A stretch of 64,000 bases of DNA from Gari tellinella (GCA_922989275.2 OV277870.1:59917079-59981078); one strand, 5' to 3'; shown: positions 53,024 to 63,130, counted from the first letter of the stretch. Notes: generated from the letters alone by a model not told the origin. Program-made: numbers and translations.

Positions 53024-53154
53024 GCTTCCACTTGTCTGAAACATCATCAATAAGTCTTGTTTTGTCATAATTTTATCACTTACAGTTGTGCAAGATTTTG
53101 TTTAGCAGTTGCAAACAATATGGGCTGTGTCATGAGAAAACCTGCCTTCTTGCA

Positions 53155-53212
53155 TTGCGAACAGTGTAGATCAAGGCCAGCCGCCACATCAAAGACACTG
53201 TCTACACTGTTT
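53155..53212. mobile_element. C-like hairpin with unrelated tip
   Basis: GCGAACAGTGTAGATC and GTCTACACTGTTTGC arms; the 27-bp centre does not pair. Confidence 0.5.
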
Positions 53213-53467
53213 GCAACCACCATCTAAAGCATGGCAGCGTAGCTTGGTCGGTACAATGCTGCAATGCAATAAGGCTGGTTTTCTGCATGGCACGGCTCAT
53301 TTCTAATCAGACTTCTATGAATTCGATACTCTTGATATGATGAAAAAAAAATTCATTTGATTGAACACTTTTGAAAATATTAGCAGATGTTGTTTTGATG
53401 CGAAGAAATCATTAGGTAATTATTGTGGTATCACTACCTCTGTACATAGAGGTATTTGTTTTGTCAG

Positions 53468-53511
53468 AGATACCCGGGCTCAGCCCCAGCCCCAGACCCA
53501 GACCCACCGCC
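53468..53511 (+). repeat. CCCAGA/CCCAGC short tandem repeat
   Basis: CAGCCCCAGCCCCAGACCCA-type run. Confidence 0.75.
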
Positions 53512-53594
53512 CCATTGATAACAATAGAGCAGAACGCCTGATTGCAGTCTGTTTATTTTTCATTACAACCATGGCTGTATTTAGATTAGAATAA

Positions 53595-53822
53595 ATTAAC
53601 CCTTTCTAGACTGAATCTCTCATATGGACAAATCCACTTTTATAAATTGATCAGTTCAATATGTCAATTTTAAGGGCCATTCTTAGAAAGTATTTCAGAA
53701 AAAATAAAGTAAAACAAAAAGTGGAGACCCTGATCAGAGCGCTCCTTAAAGGAGCCCTCTGATCAGGGTCTACACTGTTTGCAAAATATACATAAACTGT
53801 TGTCCAACATTTAAAGGGTTAA
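53595..53822. mobile_element. Family C MITE
   Basis: TTAACCCTTTCTAGACTGAA to CATTTAAAGGGTTAA; hairpin 53712-53782, left outer arm mutated (AAAAAGTGGAGACCC), tip GCGCTCCTTAAAGGAGCC. Confidence 0.75.
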
Positions 53823-54516
53823 AGTGAATGTGAGGAAATCAAATGAAATGAAAAGACAACAGAGCTCTCTCTACAAAGGCTGTTCAGTGCCAATAGCAGT
53901 TCATTCATTAAAGTTTTGTAAGTGTTTGTTTGTATTTTCAGCTGACTGGGCTGTCTTAGCCAATGAGAATCTCTGTTATACAGACATTGAACATAATGAG
54001 GTGGGTCATAATGAGGTAACTGACCAATCAGACGACCTGTAGTATTGACAACCGTGAAATGTGGGCATGCTCTTACTGTGAAGGTATGTGTAGCAAGTAG
54101 TCCCAATTGATTTTTGTCATAACTGTGTCAACCGTTCCTCTGGGTTGAGCAAGGGGAGATATATAGATATAGACTGTGCAGTTGTAAATAAAAGCAGGCC
54201 GATATCGGCAACACTTCTGGAGCCTAGTATAATCTTTGTGAACGTTTGTATAGGATTGACAGTTGGGTTATAATCTGATTCATGTGTTTGTGTGACATAT
54301 ATGTATAATACGAGATTTTAAAGGGAACTAGTCGCTTGCAGTTTGCAGGATTTAATATCGGGATTAAACACGAAATCCCGAATGTCTGGGCTTTAAAGTG
54401 ATATTCGGTACACTCTACAGGTACGAGAAACTCGTTTTATATTTCCCACGTTGATTCAGTTTCACTTCTTTCTATTTAATCCCTTATTTTGTAATTGCCT
54501 GACCCCCCAATTGCAC
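53823..54516. other. No gene recognised
   Basis: Longest gap in the right half without a clear element. ATAATGAGGTGGGTCATAAT is a local repeat, and CGGGATT..AATCCCG a small palindrome near 54359-54381. The overlapping 95- and 72-residue frames on opposite strands have no recognisable features. Confidence 0.45.
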
Positions 54517-54636
54517 TTAACCTATTACCCCATAGCATGTTCCTCGTTTTGAAGACAGATCACCACTTAAAGCAGGTTGAAATTAAAGCAGAATGTGCCT
54601 TAAGGGGCATACTGCTTTACTTTCAGCCTGCTTTAA
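54517..54636. mobile_element. Family B copy cut at its hairpin base
   Basis: TTAACCTATTACCCCATAGC start and hairpin to CAGCCTGCTTTAA; the rest is absent. The next B begins at this TTAA. Confidence 0.65.
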
Positions 54637-54866
54637 CCCTTTAATCAATAGCCTGTTTCTAGTTTTGAAAATAGGTGACTACTTAAAGCAGGTTGAAAGA
54701 AAAGCGGAATGCGCCTTTACTTTCAACCTGCTTTAAGCTTGCATCTACTAGGATATAGAAAATATTTCTTATGGTACATATTCATGACTATAAATTGGAA
54801 TTATTTTCTTCAGTGGATGAATAAATTAAAGGCGTAAAGTGGCATATTTATGGGTAAATGGGTTAA
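54633..54866. mobile_element. Family B copy with tip deleted
   Basis: TTAACCCTTTAATCAATAGC to TATGGGTAAATGGGTTAA; hairpin GCGGAATGCGCCTTTACTTT lacks the inner right arm. Confidence 0.75.
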
Positions 54867-55056
54867 AGTAGCAAACAGTTCAGTTCTAGATCCAGATCAG
54901 TCATCACATTACTCTTGATGTGATCAGGATACACACTGGATGATATAGATTTACATTTATTTGTTTTGTCGGTCAAAATGCTTTAAATCCAAATTTGAGT
55001 ATTAAAAGCAGACACCTTTTTTTAAGCAGATGATATCATGGCAGGCGTATGGGTTA
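54863..55056. mobile_element. Family A element between two B copies
   Basis: Hairpin 54871-54938 decayed (AGCAAACAGTTCAG..GTGATCAGGATACACACTGG); GGCAGGCGTATGGGTTAA end. TTAA at each end is shared with neighbours. Confidence 0.55.
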
Positions 55057-55304
55057 AACCCTTGACTTTATAGCCTGTTCCTAGTTTTGAAGACAGGTGA
55101 CCACTTAAAGCAGGTTGAAAATAAAGCAGAATGTGCCTTAAGGCACATTCTGCTTTACTTTCAGCTTGCTTTAAGCTACCATCTGCTAGGATATAGAAAT
55201 TAATTATGGTAGATATTCATGACTGTATTAAATGGAACTATTTTCTTCAGTGGAGAAATAAATTGAATGCACTTAAAGGCCCTTCTTCGGGGGGAAAAGG
55301 TTAA
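55053..55304. mobile_element. Family B MITE
   Basis: TTAAACCCTTGACTTTATAG to GGGGGGAAAAGGTTAA; hairpin 55104-55176 with apex GTGCCTTAAGGCAC. Confidence 0.82.
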
Positions 55305-55342
55305 AGTGTTCAACACAGTAAGCATGCATTTATTGAAGACAT

Positions 55343-55639
55343 TTGCAAATAGTTTTGATCCGGATCAGCAGGGCGTCAGATAAGAGGGAGTAACTTAAAT
55401 CCAACATTTTCTTACTCATTTCAGCACCAAATCCTATGATGTAACTAATTATTAGATTTGTCTTGAAGAGACAATTCTAATGAATTGTAACACTATAGGG
55501 TTAAATGCAGAAACTAAGATTTTAGTTTTAGAAACTCCCCTTATCTGGAGCCCTGGAAATCATGATCAGGCCCCACTAAATGTAAAGCCTGATCAGGTCC
55601 CACTATACATAAGTCTTGATCAAGATCCAAACTGTTTGT
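55343..55639. mobile_element. X3 hairpin element interrupted by D9
   Basis: TTGCAAATAGTTTTGATCCG before and ATGATCAGGCCCCACTAAAT..GATCCAAACTGTTTG after the D element. The right part repeats CCTGATCAGG..CCCACTA. Confidence 0.55.
55369..55555. mobile_element. Family D element
   Basis: CAGGGCGTCAGATAAGAGGG start, CTTATCTGGAGCCCTG end. GATCAG occurs directly left and again 8 bp past the right end. Confidence 0.8.
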
Positions 55640-55823
55640 TGCTATGATTTTGTTTCTATTGTTATATTAAGCATACTGAACCATTTTCAGAAATTTTGAA
55701 GACAACTTATTGAGAGAATTACTCAATATTGAAAGGGTTGCAATGATTCTTTAAATGCTAAATTCCATCCATGTGCTGAAATTCAAACGTTACATGCTTC
55801 CTCTGTATATATTTACAAAATGA

Positions 55824-56065
55824 CAATAACATTACCCAATAAATATGCCTTTTATGCCTTTAATTTATTCCTCCACTGAAGAAAACAATTCCGTTTGATA
55901 CAGTTATGAATATGTACCAAATATTTGTCATACCCTAGCAGATGGTAGCTTAAAGCAGACTGAAAGTAAAGCAGAATGCGCCTTAACTATCAACTTTTAC
56001 TATCAACCTGCTTTAAGTGATCACATGTCTTCAAAACTGGAAACAGGCTATGGGGTAATGGGTGA
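55824..56065. mobile_element. Family B copy
   Basis: AACATTACCCAATAAATATG to TATGGGGTAATGGGTGA; hairpin right arm partly replaced (GCGCCTTAACTATCAACTTT). Confidence 0.7.
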
Positions 56066-56345
56066 AACCAGAGTTACTCTACATCTCCTCTTGGTCTATA
56101 CTGTATGTACATGCCTGTTACAAATGTATGTCCCAGATTAGCATAGTTAAAACCCACACATAAGCTCTTTGCTTTGTTATTGGTCGGTTCGATATAAGAG
56201 AAGAAATTGTGTTTGTGGGTTATAGCGGAAATAAATCAGTGATTTCTAGTTTGATAACGGCAGAACTTGTGCCGATCTATGCATCAGTGTTGATATCAAT
56301 ATCGACTATGGTAAGACGGTGTCTGTATAATATAGACTACAATAG
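56066..56345. other. No gene; possible TIR pair
   Basis: AACCCACACATAAGC near 56152 and TTGTGTTTGTGGGTT near 56207 are loosely inverted. Nothing firmer. Confidence 0.35.
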
Positions 56346-56688
56346 CACATGGTTAGTCTGGCACAGTTAACATCCAGCATTTTCTCCAAAATCCTATGGT
56401 GTTACTACTCATTAGAATCGTCTCTTCGAGACGGTTTTAATCTTTCTTTCTTTCTTTCTCTATATACTGCTACACGCCCCTTTCGGGTATTACGAGCAGG
56501 GGTACTTTTTAGGTGCACCAATGGGACTGTACCCGGCCGGTCACTTTATCCTGACACCGACGAACCAGTTGTAATGCTAACCCGAAATCCTGAGCGCCAA
56601 GGAGGGAAGCCATTACTACCAATTTTTAGCTCGACTTTTTCGAAAAGTCGAGCTATTGTCGTCACCCTGTCGTCTGCGTCTGCGTCAG

Positions 56689-56699
56689 CGTCTGCGTCA

Positions 56700-56738
<39 letters not shown>
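56689..56738 (+). repeat. GTCTGC microsatellite
   Basis: Six-base CGTCTG/CGTCAG run after the 5' hairpin of I; it creates a spurious SASA-repeat frame. Confidence 0.9.
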
Positions 56739-56741
<3 letters not shown>

Positions 56742-56781
56742 GTTAAGTTTTTTGCTTAAGGTTTTTGTAAGAGTTGATTTC

Positions 56782-57840
56782 TCAATAACTATCAAAGGTA
56801 TCCATTTGAAACTTGGAATAGTTGTTCAGTATCAAAAGGGCAATTCATTACAACAAGGCAGGTAACCCTGGGATTTGTCATTTCAGAGTTATTGCCCTTG
56901 TTTTATTTACTTAAAAATTATAAATTAACATATCTCAATAACTAGCAAAGGTATCCATTTGAAACTTGGAATAGTTGTTCAGTATCAAAAGGGCAACTCA
57001 TTACAACAAGGCAGGTAACCCTGGGATTTGTCATTTCAGAGTTATTGCCCTTGTTTTATTTACTTAAAAATTATAAATTAACATATCTCAATAACTATAA
57101 AAGATATCCATTTGAAACTTTGAATACTTGTTCAGTATCAAAAGGGCAACTCATTACAATAAGGCAGGTAACCCTGGGAGTTGTCATTTCAGAGTTATTG
57201 CCCTTGTTTTATTTACTTAAAAATTGTAAATTAACATATCTAAATAGCTATGAAAGATATTAACTTGAAACTGGGAATAGTTATTGAGTATCAAAAGGGC
57301 AACTAATTACATTAAGGCAGGTAACTCTGGGATTTGTCAGTTCAGAGTTATTGCCCTTTTTTATTTACTTCAAAATTGTAAATTAACATATCTAAATAAC
57401 TATGAAAGATATTAACTTGAAACTTTAAATAGTTATTCAGTATCAGAAGGGCAACTCATTACAACAAGACAGGTAACCCTGAGGTTTGTGTATCCAGAGT
57501 TATTGCCCTTGTTTTATTTACTTAAAAGTTATAAATTAACATATCTAAATAGCTATGGAAGATATTAACTTGAAACTTTGAATACTTGTTAAGTATCAAA
57601 AGGACAAGTCATTACAACAAGGTAGGTTACTCTATGATTTTTTAATTCCAGAGTAATTGCCCTTGATTTATTTACTTAAAACTTGTAAATTAAAATATCT
57701 TAATAACGCTCAAAGGTATTAACTTGAAACTTTAAATACTTGTGTTATATCAAAAGGGCAACTCATTCAAACAAGAAAGGTGATTCGGATGTGCCGTTCC
57801 AGAGTTACTGTCCTTGTTTTGACTCATAGTTTACTTTAAA
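56782..57840 (+). repeat. 153-bp tandem units of element I
   Basis: Markers at 56782, 56935, 57088, 57241, 57393, 57546 and 57700. Each unit has GTATCAAAAGGGCAACTCAT and AGAGTTATTGCCCTTG. Confidence 0.9.
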
Positions 57841-58183
57841 TGGAATGTAGATTGTCCAAGTATGTTTGAGTTGTTGTTGCTTACACATTTCTATGATCAA
57901 TAGGGCATTAAACACCCATACACATTTGAGTTGTTGTTGCTTACAAATTTCTATGATCAATAGGGCATTAAACACCCATACACATTCTTAAGTTTGAAAA
58001 ATGTAGCCGTCTCAAGTATATGAAAGTCGAGCGTCCAGCACCCGTTTGCGGTGCTCTCGTTAAGTCTTTGGTTTGACCCGGCCGGGGTAATTACTACTAA
58101 TGAGTAGTAACACCATAGGGTTTAATGCAGAAACAAAGATTTTATGTTTTGAAATAATTCTCTCATCTGGGGCCTTGTAACCC

Positions 58184-58385
58184 TAATACCACATTGCCTG
58201 TTTATAGTTTTGAAGACAGGGGTGACAGCTTAAAGCAGGTTGATAGTAAAATAGAATGCTCCCAACAGATACAGCATTTTACAACCTAAATTTATACCTG
58301 AACTGAAGCAAATAGCTCCACTTCATACAGTCATGAATATGTACCATATGAAATATGCTCTATCTCTTAGGAGATGCTAGATTAA
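58184..58385. mobile_element. Two family B fragments
   Basis: CCCTAATACCACATTGCCTG plus a decayed hairpin (58230-58290), then a B body fragment ending AGGAGATGCTAGATTAA, where the next copy begins. Confidence 0.5.
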
Positions 58386-58657
58386 CCCATTACCCCATAA
58401 ATATGCCTTTTATGCCTACCACATACATATGCCTGTTTATGCCTTTAATTTATTACTCCACCATAGAAAATAGTTCCACTGTATTCAGTTATGAATATGT
58501 ACCATAAGAAATATTTGCTATACCTTAGCAGATGATAGCTTAAAGCAGGCTGAAAGTAAAGAAGAATACACATTGAGGCATATTCTGCTTTACATTCAAC
58601 CTACTTTCAATGATCGCATGATTTCAAAACTGGTAAAAGGTTATGGGGTAATGGTAA
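58382..58657. mobile_element. Family B copy with local duplication
   Basis: TTAACCCATTACCCCATAAA start; ATATGCCTTTTATGCC is repeated as ATATGCCTGTTTATGCC. Hairpin 58537-58612; ends TTATGGGGTAATGG. Confidence 0.75.
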
Positions 58658-59139
58658 TTCCTCATGCTGTGTGTATTTTGTAGCAAAATAAGGACCGAGT
58701 TTGAAGAATCCATGCAAAAAGATAACTTAATCTTTATCATGCTGAATTGTCCTATATGCTCCAAATATATCGTCTGCCAAAAACCTTACAGTTTAAAGTA
58801 GCTGAGCATTATGTTACAAAACCTAAGGGACAAATTCATGTGCAGCATGAGATTCCTCATGCCTTGTGTTATACATGTATAAGGACTGAGTGTTGGTAGG
58901 GTCCATGCTTTAGACCATTTCTGACTGACACAGCACCAGTTGTTTCTAAGAAGGATTTATGACATTTAGTGAAAGTATATATAGATACCAACCAACCAGC
59001 CTCCAATGATATTATAAGGACTGCATGAGTGTTTGTTGACATTTAGTGGTAGTATTAATAAATACTTAGAAGCCAACCAACTAACCTCAAATACTCAGGA
59101 TAGCCAAAGGTAACTGTTATCTAAATGTCACAAGGCACC
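58658..59139. other. No gene; old duplication
   Basis: ATTCCTCATGCTGTGTGT..AAGGACCGAG near 58665 resembles ATTCCTCATGCCTTGTGT..AAGGACTGAG near 58852. Confidence 0.4.
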
Positions 59140-59213
59140 TGTCTCTCTCTTTCTCTCTTTCTATATCTCTGTCTGTATGTCCCTAGCTGTCTCTCTCTCT
59201 CTCTCTCTCTCTT
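59140..59213 (+). repeat. CT-rich microsatellite
   Basis: CTCTCT and TTTCTC runs, ending in a pure CT tract at 59191-59212. Confidence 0.85.
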
Positions 59214-59251
59214 GCCATCTCCTTCACTACTGTCAAATAGATGTTTATTAT

Positions 59252-59477
59252 TTAACTCTTTGCATGCCGGGTAATATATTTTCGTCTGCAACATTTGTCT
59301 TCTGCTACTGTTCTAAAATTAGCATTTTCAAAATTTCTTTTAAATTTAGGGTCAGAATGGCAAACTGTTTGGATCCTGATGAGACGCCACGTTTACGGGC
59401 GTCTCATCTGGATCCAAACTGTTTGCAAAGGCAATCATTGTGGTGGATATATCCGCCACAAGCATGCAAAGAGTTAA
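59252..59477. mobile_element. Family A MITE, complete reference copy
   Basis: TTAACTCTTTGCATGCCGGG and AAGCATGCAAAGAGTTAA ends. Hairpin 59360-59426: GGCAAACTGTTTGGATCC, tip GAGACGCCACGTTTACGGGC, complementary arm. All family A parts are present. Confidence 0.85.
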
Positions 59478-59670
59478 GTTTTCTTGTTGCCTACTTTAAT
59501 CAGAAGATCCTGGGGTAACAATTTTAAACCATATCTGACTGACATTACACAAGTTGTTTCTAGATGTCTCTAAGAAAGTAATGAAATTATCAGCTTCCGA
59601 AGTTTTGCCTTCTAGATTGTTGTTGTCAAAATTGTTGCCTTCGAAGTTCCTGTTTCCTAATGTCTGCCTT

Positions 59671-60090
59671 TTAACCCATTACCCCATTACCAGTGTTTCT
59701 AGTTTTGAAGACATGTGATCATCTAAAACAGATTGAAATTAAGTAGATTGTATTCTGGTTTACTTTCAGCCTTCTTTAACTCTTTGCTCCCTGAAACTTT
59801 AAATGGACAATTCCAGTTTCCATTTAAGTCTAGTCCATTTTTGACTTTTAAGGGTTGTTTTTGTCAATGACTGGCATTATGACAAACAGTGAAGACCCTG
59901 ATCAGAGGGCTCCTTTCGGAGCCCTCTGATCTGGGTCTTCACTGTTTGCACAGGACAAGTGTACTATTCACATGTACACTGTTTGAAATGACGCCTATAT
60001 GCGGGACTAGGGTTCAAAGGGTTAAACTACTTTCTGCTATTTCTTAAGGAACGTATTCACTATTGTTTCATGAGGAATGGATGAACTCTT
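59671..60090. mobile_element. Family B copy split by a C element
   Basis: TTAACCCATTACCCCATTAC..CTTTCAGCCTTC (to 59775) and ACTACTTTCTGCTATTTCTT.. (from 60026). Hairpin tip lost. Confidence 0.65.
59776..60025. mobile_element. Family C MITE at a B hairpin base
   Basis: TTAACTCTTTGCTCCCTGAA to CTAGGGTTCAAAGGGTTAA; hairpin 59885-59950 with tip GGGCTCCTTTCGGAGCCC. Inverted relative to C8 and C9. Confidence 0.85.
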
Positions 60091-60115
60091 TTTCTGCCAT
60101 GTGTTATCGTCTGCT

Positions 60116-60326
60116 TTAACCCTCTTACCACCAAAATATTGTCTGCATGGGTAGAGTCGTCTGCAATATTTTTAAAGTCAGATTTAGGGTTGTTTTGACT
60201 GAAGAAATGTCGATATGAGTGTCAAACGGTTTGAATCCTGATCAGACACTGCGTTATTCAGCGTCTTTTCTGGATCCAAACTGATTGCAAAGCACTTTTT
60301 GGCGCCGTTGGCAGTGACATAGTTAA
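60116..60326. mobile_element. Family A MITE
   Basis: TTAACCCTCTTACCACCAAA to GTTGGCAGTGACATAGTTAA; hairpin 60222-60289, tip CACTGCGTTATTCAGCG. Confidence 0.72.
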
Positions 60327-60469
60327 TCCCTTCAAAATTACAGACAAATATTGAAGATCTTTACTAACCATGTGGATCCAGACCAGGCCCCATATCATAT
60401 ATGTCATTAGAATCCTGTTTCTGTAAATATAAAACAAAACCCGAAGCAAGTTCAAAAATAGCAGACAAC

Positions 60470-60722
60470 AGTCATGTTTAGCAGAAATCTCAGTATTGTA
60501 AGAGTGTCTATCCCTGTCAATACTGTGTAACTGTCGTCTGCTAGAAATACTGTCGTCTGCTCAACTTCTGAAATCGATTTTATCGGCTTGATATTTACAG
60601 AAATACCTTTCAAGTGAAAAACAGTTTGTATCGTGATCTGTAGCCGCACATCAAGCTTGGTCTGATCTTGATTCAAACTGTTATATTTGAAGCAGACGAC
60701 AATTCTGCATGATACGGGTTAA
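60470..60722. mobile_element. Family A element, diverged
   Basis: GTCGTCTGCTAGAAATACTG body, hairpin 60622-60681 decayed, GCAGACGACAATTCTGCATG..ACGGGTTAA end. Confidence 0.55.
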
Positions 60723-60862
60723 AGAGAGTCGCAGGTGTTTTAAGTAAAATTTAAATGTCATCTTGTAGATAGTTTCCAATAATTGTGAACATATCTAGGA
60801 CACCACCACAGCACTTAATTGGCCTTGGAAAAATACCAATGAATTTACAGAAAACTTACCCA

Positions 60863-60995
60863 CCAGGTATTTAAAAAAATAAAATCTTTATTTCTGCTTT
60901 AAACCCTATGGTGTAAGTACTCATTAGAATCGTATAAAAGAGACGATTCTAATGAGTAGTAACACCATAGAATTTGATTCTGAAATGAGTGAGAC
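60863..60995. mobile_element. Family D core between long direct repeats
   Basis: AAACCCTATGGTGTAAGTAC and TAGTAACACCATAGAATTTG arms; terminal CAGGG ends absent. Flanked by AGGACACCACCACAGCACTT (60797) and AGGACACCAGCACAACACTT (61008) repeats. Confidence 0.7.
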
Positions 60996-61089
60996 ACTTT
61001 ACCCAATAGGACACCAGCACAACACTTGGCCCTGGAAAAAATACAAGTACAGTACATTGTACCAGTATCAATGAATTTACAGGCAACTA

Positions 61090-61300
61090 ACCTACCCTTT
61101 TCCCCCATAGAAACGCTTTTTAGCGCATTTAATTTATTGCTCCACTGAAGAAAATAGTTCCATGTCATACAGTCTTAAACATGTACCATAAGAAATATTA
61201 CCTACATACTAGAAGATGAAAGCTTAACTAAAGTACGTGTAGGTTGAAGGTAAAGCAGAATGTGCCTTATCTTAGACACATTCTGCTTTACTTTCAACCA
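61090..61300. mobile_element. Family B copy
   Basis: ACCCTTTTCCCCCATAGAAA start, hairpin 61211-61299 with an enlarged tip (TGCCTTATCTTAGACA); right end lost at the next copy. Confidence 0.65.
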
Positions 61301-61498
61301 TTAAATCATTCCTCCACTAAGAAAAATATTTCAAATTTATAAATTCATGGGCTGTATATATATATCATAAGAAATATTTCTAAATTCTTGTAATGATAGC
61401 TTAAAGCAGACTGAAAGTAAAGCATTCTGTTTTACGTTCAGCCTGCTTAAGTAGTCGCCAGCGTTTGAATTTACAACCGGCTAATTGGGGCAACGGCT
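61301..61498. mobile_element. Family B copy, left end lost
   Basis: TAAATCATTCCTCCACTAAG body; hairpin 61401-61456 lacks its tip (AAAGTAAAGCATTCTG); ends GGCTAATTGGGGCAACGG. Confidence 0.6.
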
Positions 61499-61619
61499 AA
61501 AACCTTCAGTTTATATGCAAGAGATGAGTTGCAGCAATGATTGTCTAGATACATGTAATATCTCAGACATCATGAGTCTGTCTGCATTCAGGAATGTACA
61601 ACCCTTGAACATTTCACGG

Positions 61620-61762
61620 ACCAGATTCTTTATTTCTGCATTAAACCCTTTGGTGTCACTACTTATTAGAATCGTCTCTTTGAGACGATTCTAATGAGTA
61701 GTGACACTATAGGGTTTAATGCAGAAATAGAGATTTTATATTTTGAAATACTCTCCTTATCT
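61620..61762. mobile_element. Family D core between 60-bp direct repeats
   Basis: AAACCCTTTGGTGTCACTAC..CGTCTCTTTGAGACG..GTAGTGACACTATAGGGTTT. Flanks 61557-61617 and 61764-61823 are about 80 percent identical (AATATCTCAGACATCATGAG / AATATCTCAGACTTCATGGG). Confidence 0.75.
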
Positions 61763-61852
61763 TCAATATCTCAGACTTCATGGGTTTGTCTGCACTCAGG
61801 GCCTCACAGCCTTGATCATTTCACTATTCTGAACAATTGCATGTGTTTTAAA

Positions 61853-62075
61853 TTAACCCATACCCTGCTTCAATAAATACTAAAGCTAACATTCCCTAAT
61901 AGTTTGTATCGCAATTAGAAGCTGGGTAATGTGGCATCTCGTCAGGATCAAACCTGTTTGGAAATGTTATTCAACATTTATCTCCGCTTAAAAGAAAATG
62001 AAAATTATGCTTTTTTGAAGTACTTAAAGACAAATTTTAAGTAGCAGACAACGCTTCTGCAGGATAAGAGTTTGA
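61853..62075. mobile_element. Family A element, diverged
   Basis: TTAACCCATACCCTGC start; arms AGTTTGTATCGC and CAGGATCAAACCTGTTTG; GCAGACAACGCTTCTGCAGG end region. Confidence 0.55.
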
Positions 62076-62212
62076 AAACAGACAGGAAAACAGCTGGTAA
62101 GATTGAATCAATAGCCGTGGCTGCCAGTCCATGGAGCTCTGTATTGTTTTAACCCCATCTCTTCATAACTATCAGTGCTAATCTCTGTTACCCAAATCAG
62201 CATTATATGTCT

Positions 62213-62394
62213 CAGGGCTTCAGATATGGGGAGTTTTTCAAAAACTTAATCTTTATCTACTTTAAACCCTATGGTGTCAATGCTCATTAGAATCGTCTCA
62301 AATGAGTAGTAACACCATAGGATTTGGTGCTATTTTAAAATAAGTGAGAATATGTTGGATTTGTGCAGTTTACTCTGTCTTATCTAGAGCCATG
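62213..62394. mobile_element. Family D element
   Basis: CAGGGCTTCAGATATGGGG start, CTTATCTAGAGCCATG end. CAGCATTATATGTC lies just left (62198) and 13 bp right (62408) of it. Tip partly deleted. Confidence 0.78.
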
Positions 62395-62463
62395 CTGTCT
62401 GCGTTTACAGCATTATATGTCGTATTTTGTTTATCCAAATTATTATGTCAATCAGTCCATCTA

Positions 62464-62579
62464 GTTAACCCATTTAAGCCTAGTATCTACTACAGGGGAC
62501 ATTGGCAAACAGTGTAGACCCTGATGAGATGCCACATTATTACGCTGCGTCTCATTGAGTCTAATTAGGAAAGTGTTAA
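62464..62579. mobile_element. Chimeric C/A hairpin element
   Basis: TTAACCCATTTAAGCCTAG to GAAAGTGTTAA. Left arm GCAAACAGTGTAGACCC is C-type; the tip ATGCCACATTATTACGCTGC and CGTCTCAT are A-type. Right outer arm missing. Confidence 0.6.
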
Positions 62580-62826
62580 CCCTTTCCCACATAGCATATC
62601 TCTAGTATTGAATATAGGTGTCCACTTAAAGCAGGTTGAAAGTAAAGCAGAATGCGCTTTAAGCGCATTCTGCTTTACTTTCAACCTGCTTTAAGCTATC
62701 ATCTGCTAGAATATAGAAAATATTTTGTATTATACATATTTATGAATGTATAAATTGGAACTATTTTCTTCAGGGCAAGAATAAACTGAATGCGCTAAAA
62801 AGTGCTTCTATGGGGGAAAGTGTTAA
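62576..62826. mobile_element. Family B MITE, complete
   Basis: TTAACCCTTTCCCACATAGC to TATGGGGGAAAGTGTTAA; hairpin 62624-62694 with apex GCGCTTTAAGCGC. Confidence 0.85.
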
Positions 62827-63130
62827 GCAGCCTCCTGTCTCTTCAACTCCATCAATAAGCCCTGTCTCTGAGGCTCAAACTTTGAGCTGTGATGGTAGCT
62901 ATGTTTTACCACTGACATTGTTTGAACTATATTTTCCTATGCATACCATGTCTATGTTAGTTACATGTTGTCACCGAGGTGTGAGACATAAACATCCTTT
63001 AGGATGAGTGCGGAGAATGATCAAGGTGGACTTGAAAGTAGCGTAAGCCACAAAAATTCATTAGATTTTTCTCCACCTATGAATTAAACATGGGATGTAG
63101 GAAGTGAACGTGAATAAAAGATATTAAACC
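62827..63130. other. No feature recognised
   Basis: No repeat or gene identified. Confidence 0.4.

Larger units (their letters stand above)
56623..58061 (+). mobile_element. I: third Helentron-like family
   Basis: TTTTTAGCTCGACTTTTTCG start with hairpin CTTTTTCGAAAAG, GTCTGC microsatellite, seven ~153-bp repeats, a 61-bp pair (57864, 57925), AAAGTCGAGC (inverted to the start), hairpin AGCACCCGTTTGCGGTGCT, CTCGTT. Same plan as G and H. Confidence 0.65.
56437..58094 (-). mobile_element. Z: retroposon piece with GAAA tail, split by I
   Basis: On the minus strand it begins CCCCGGCCGGGTCAAACC, continues past I as CTTCCCTCCTTGGCGC..CGAAAGGGGCGTGTAG and ends in a GAAAGAAAGAAAG tail (plus strand CTTTCTTTCTTTC at 56443). 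The 136-residue plus-strand frame here is not credible. Identity as SINE or LINE end is uncertain. Confidence 0.45.
56346..58169. mobile_element. Family D copy split by a retroposon
   Basis: AAATCCTATGGTGTTACTAC..CGTCTCTTCGAGACGG (to 56436) resumes as ACTAATGAGTAGTAACACCA (58095) and ends CTCTCATCTGGGGCCTTG. The break is just past the palindrome centre. Confidence 0.65.

Noticed and set aside
53223..53300. tRNA-like TAGCTTGGTCGGTACA
   Set aside because: No B box and no cloverleaf; similarity is limited to an A-box-like string.
53819..54106. 95-residue minus-strand frame in an element-free stretch
   Set aside because: An overlapping open frame on the other strand, no known motif and no splice support; not reported as a gene.
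56349..56759. 136-residue plus-strand frame with a long SA-repeat tail
   Set aside because: It spans a D fragment, retroposon Z and the GTCTGC microsatellite of element I; the repeat tail is a translation of the microsatellite.
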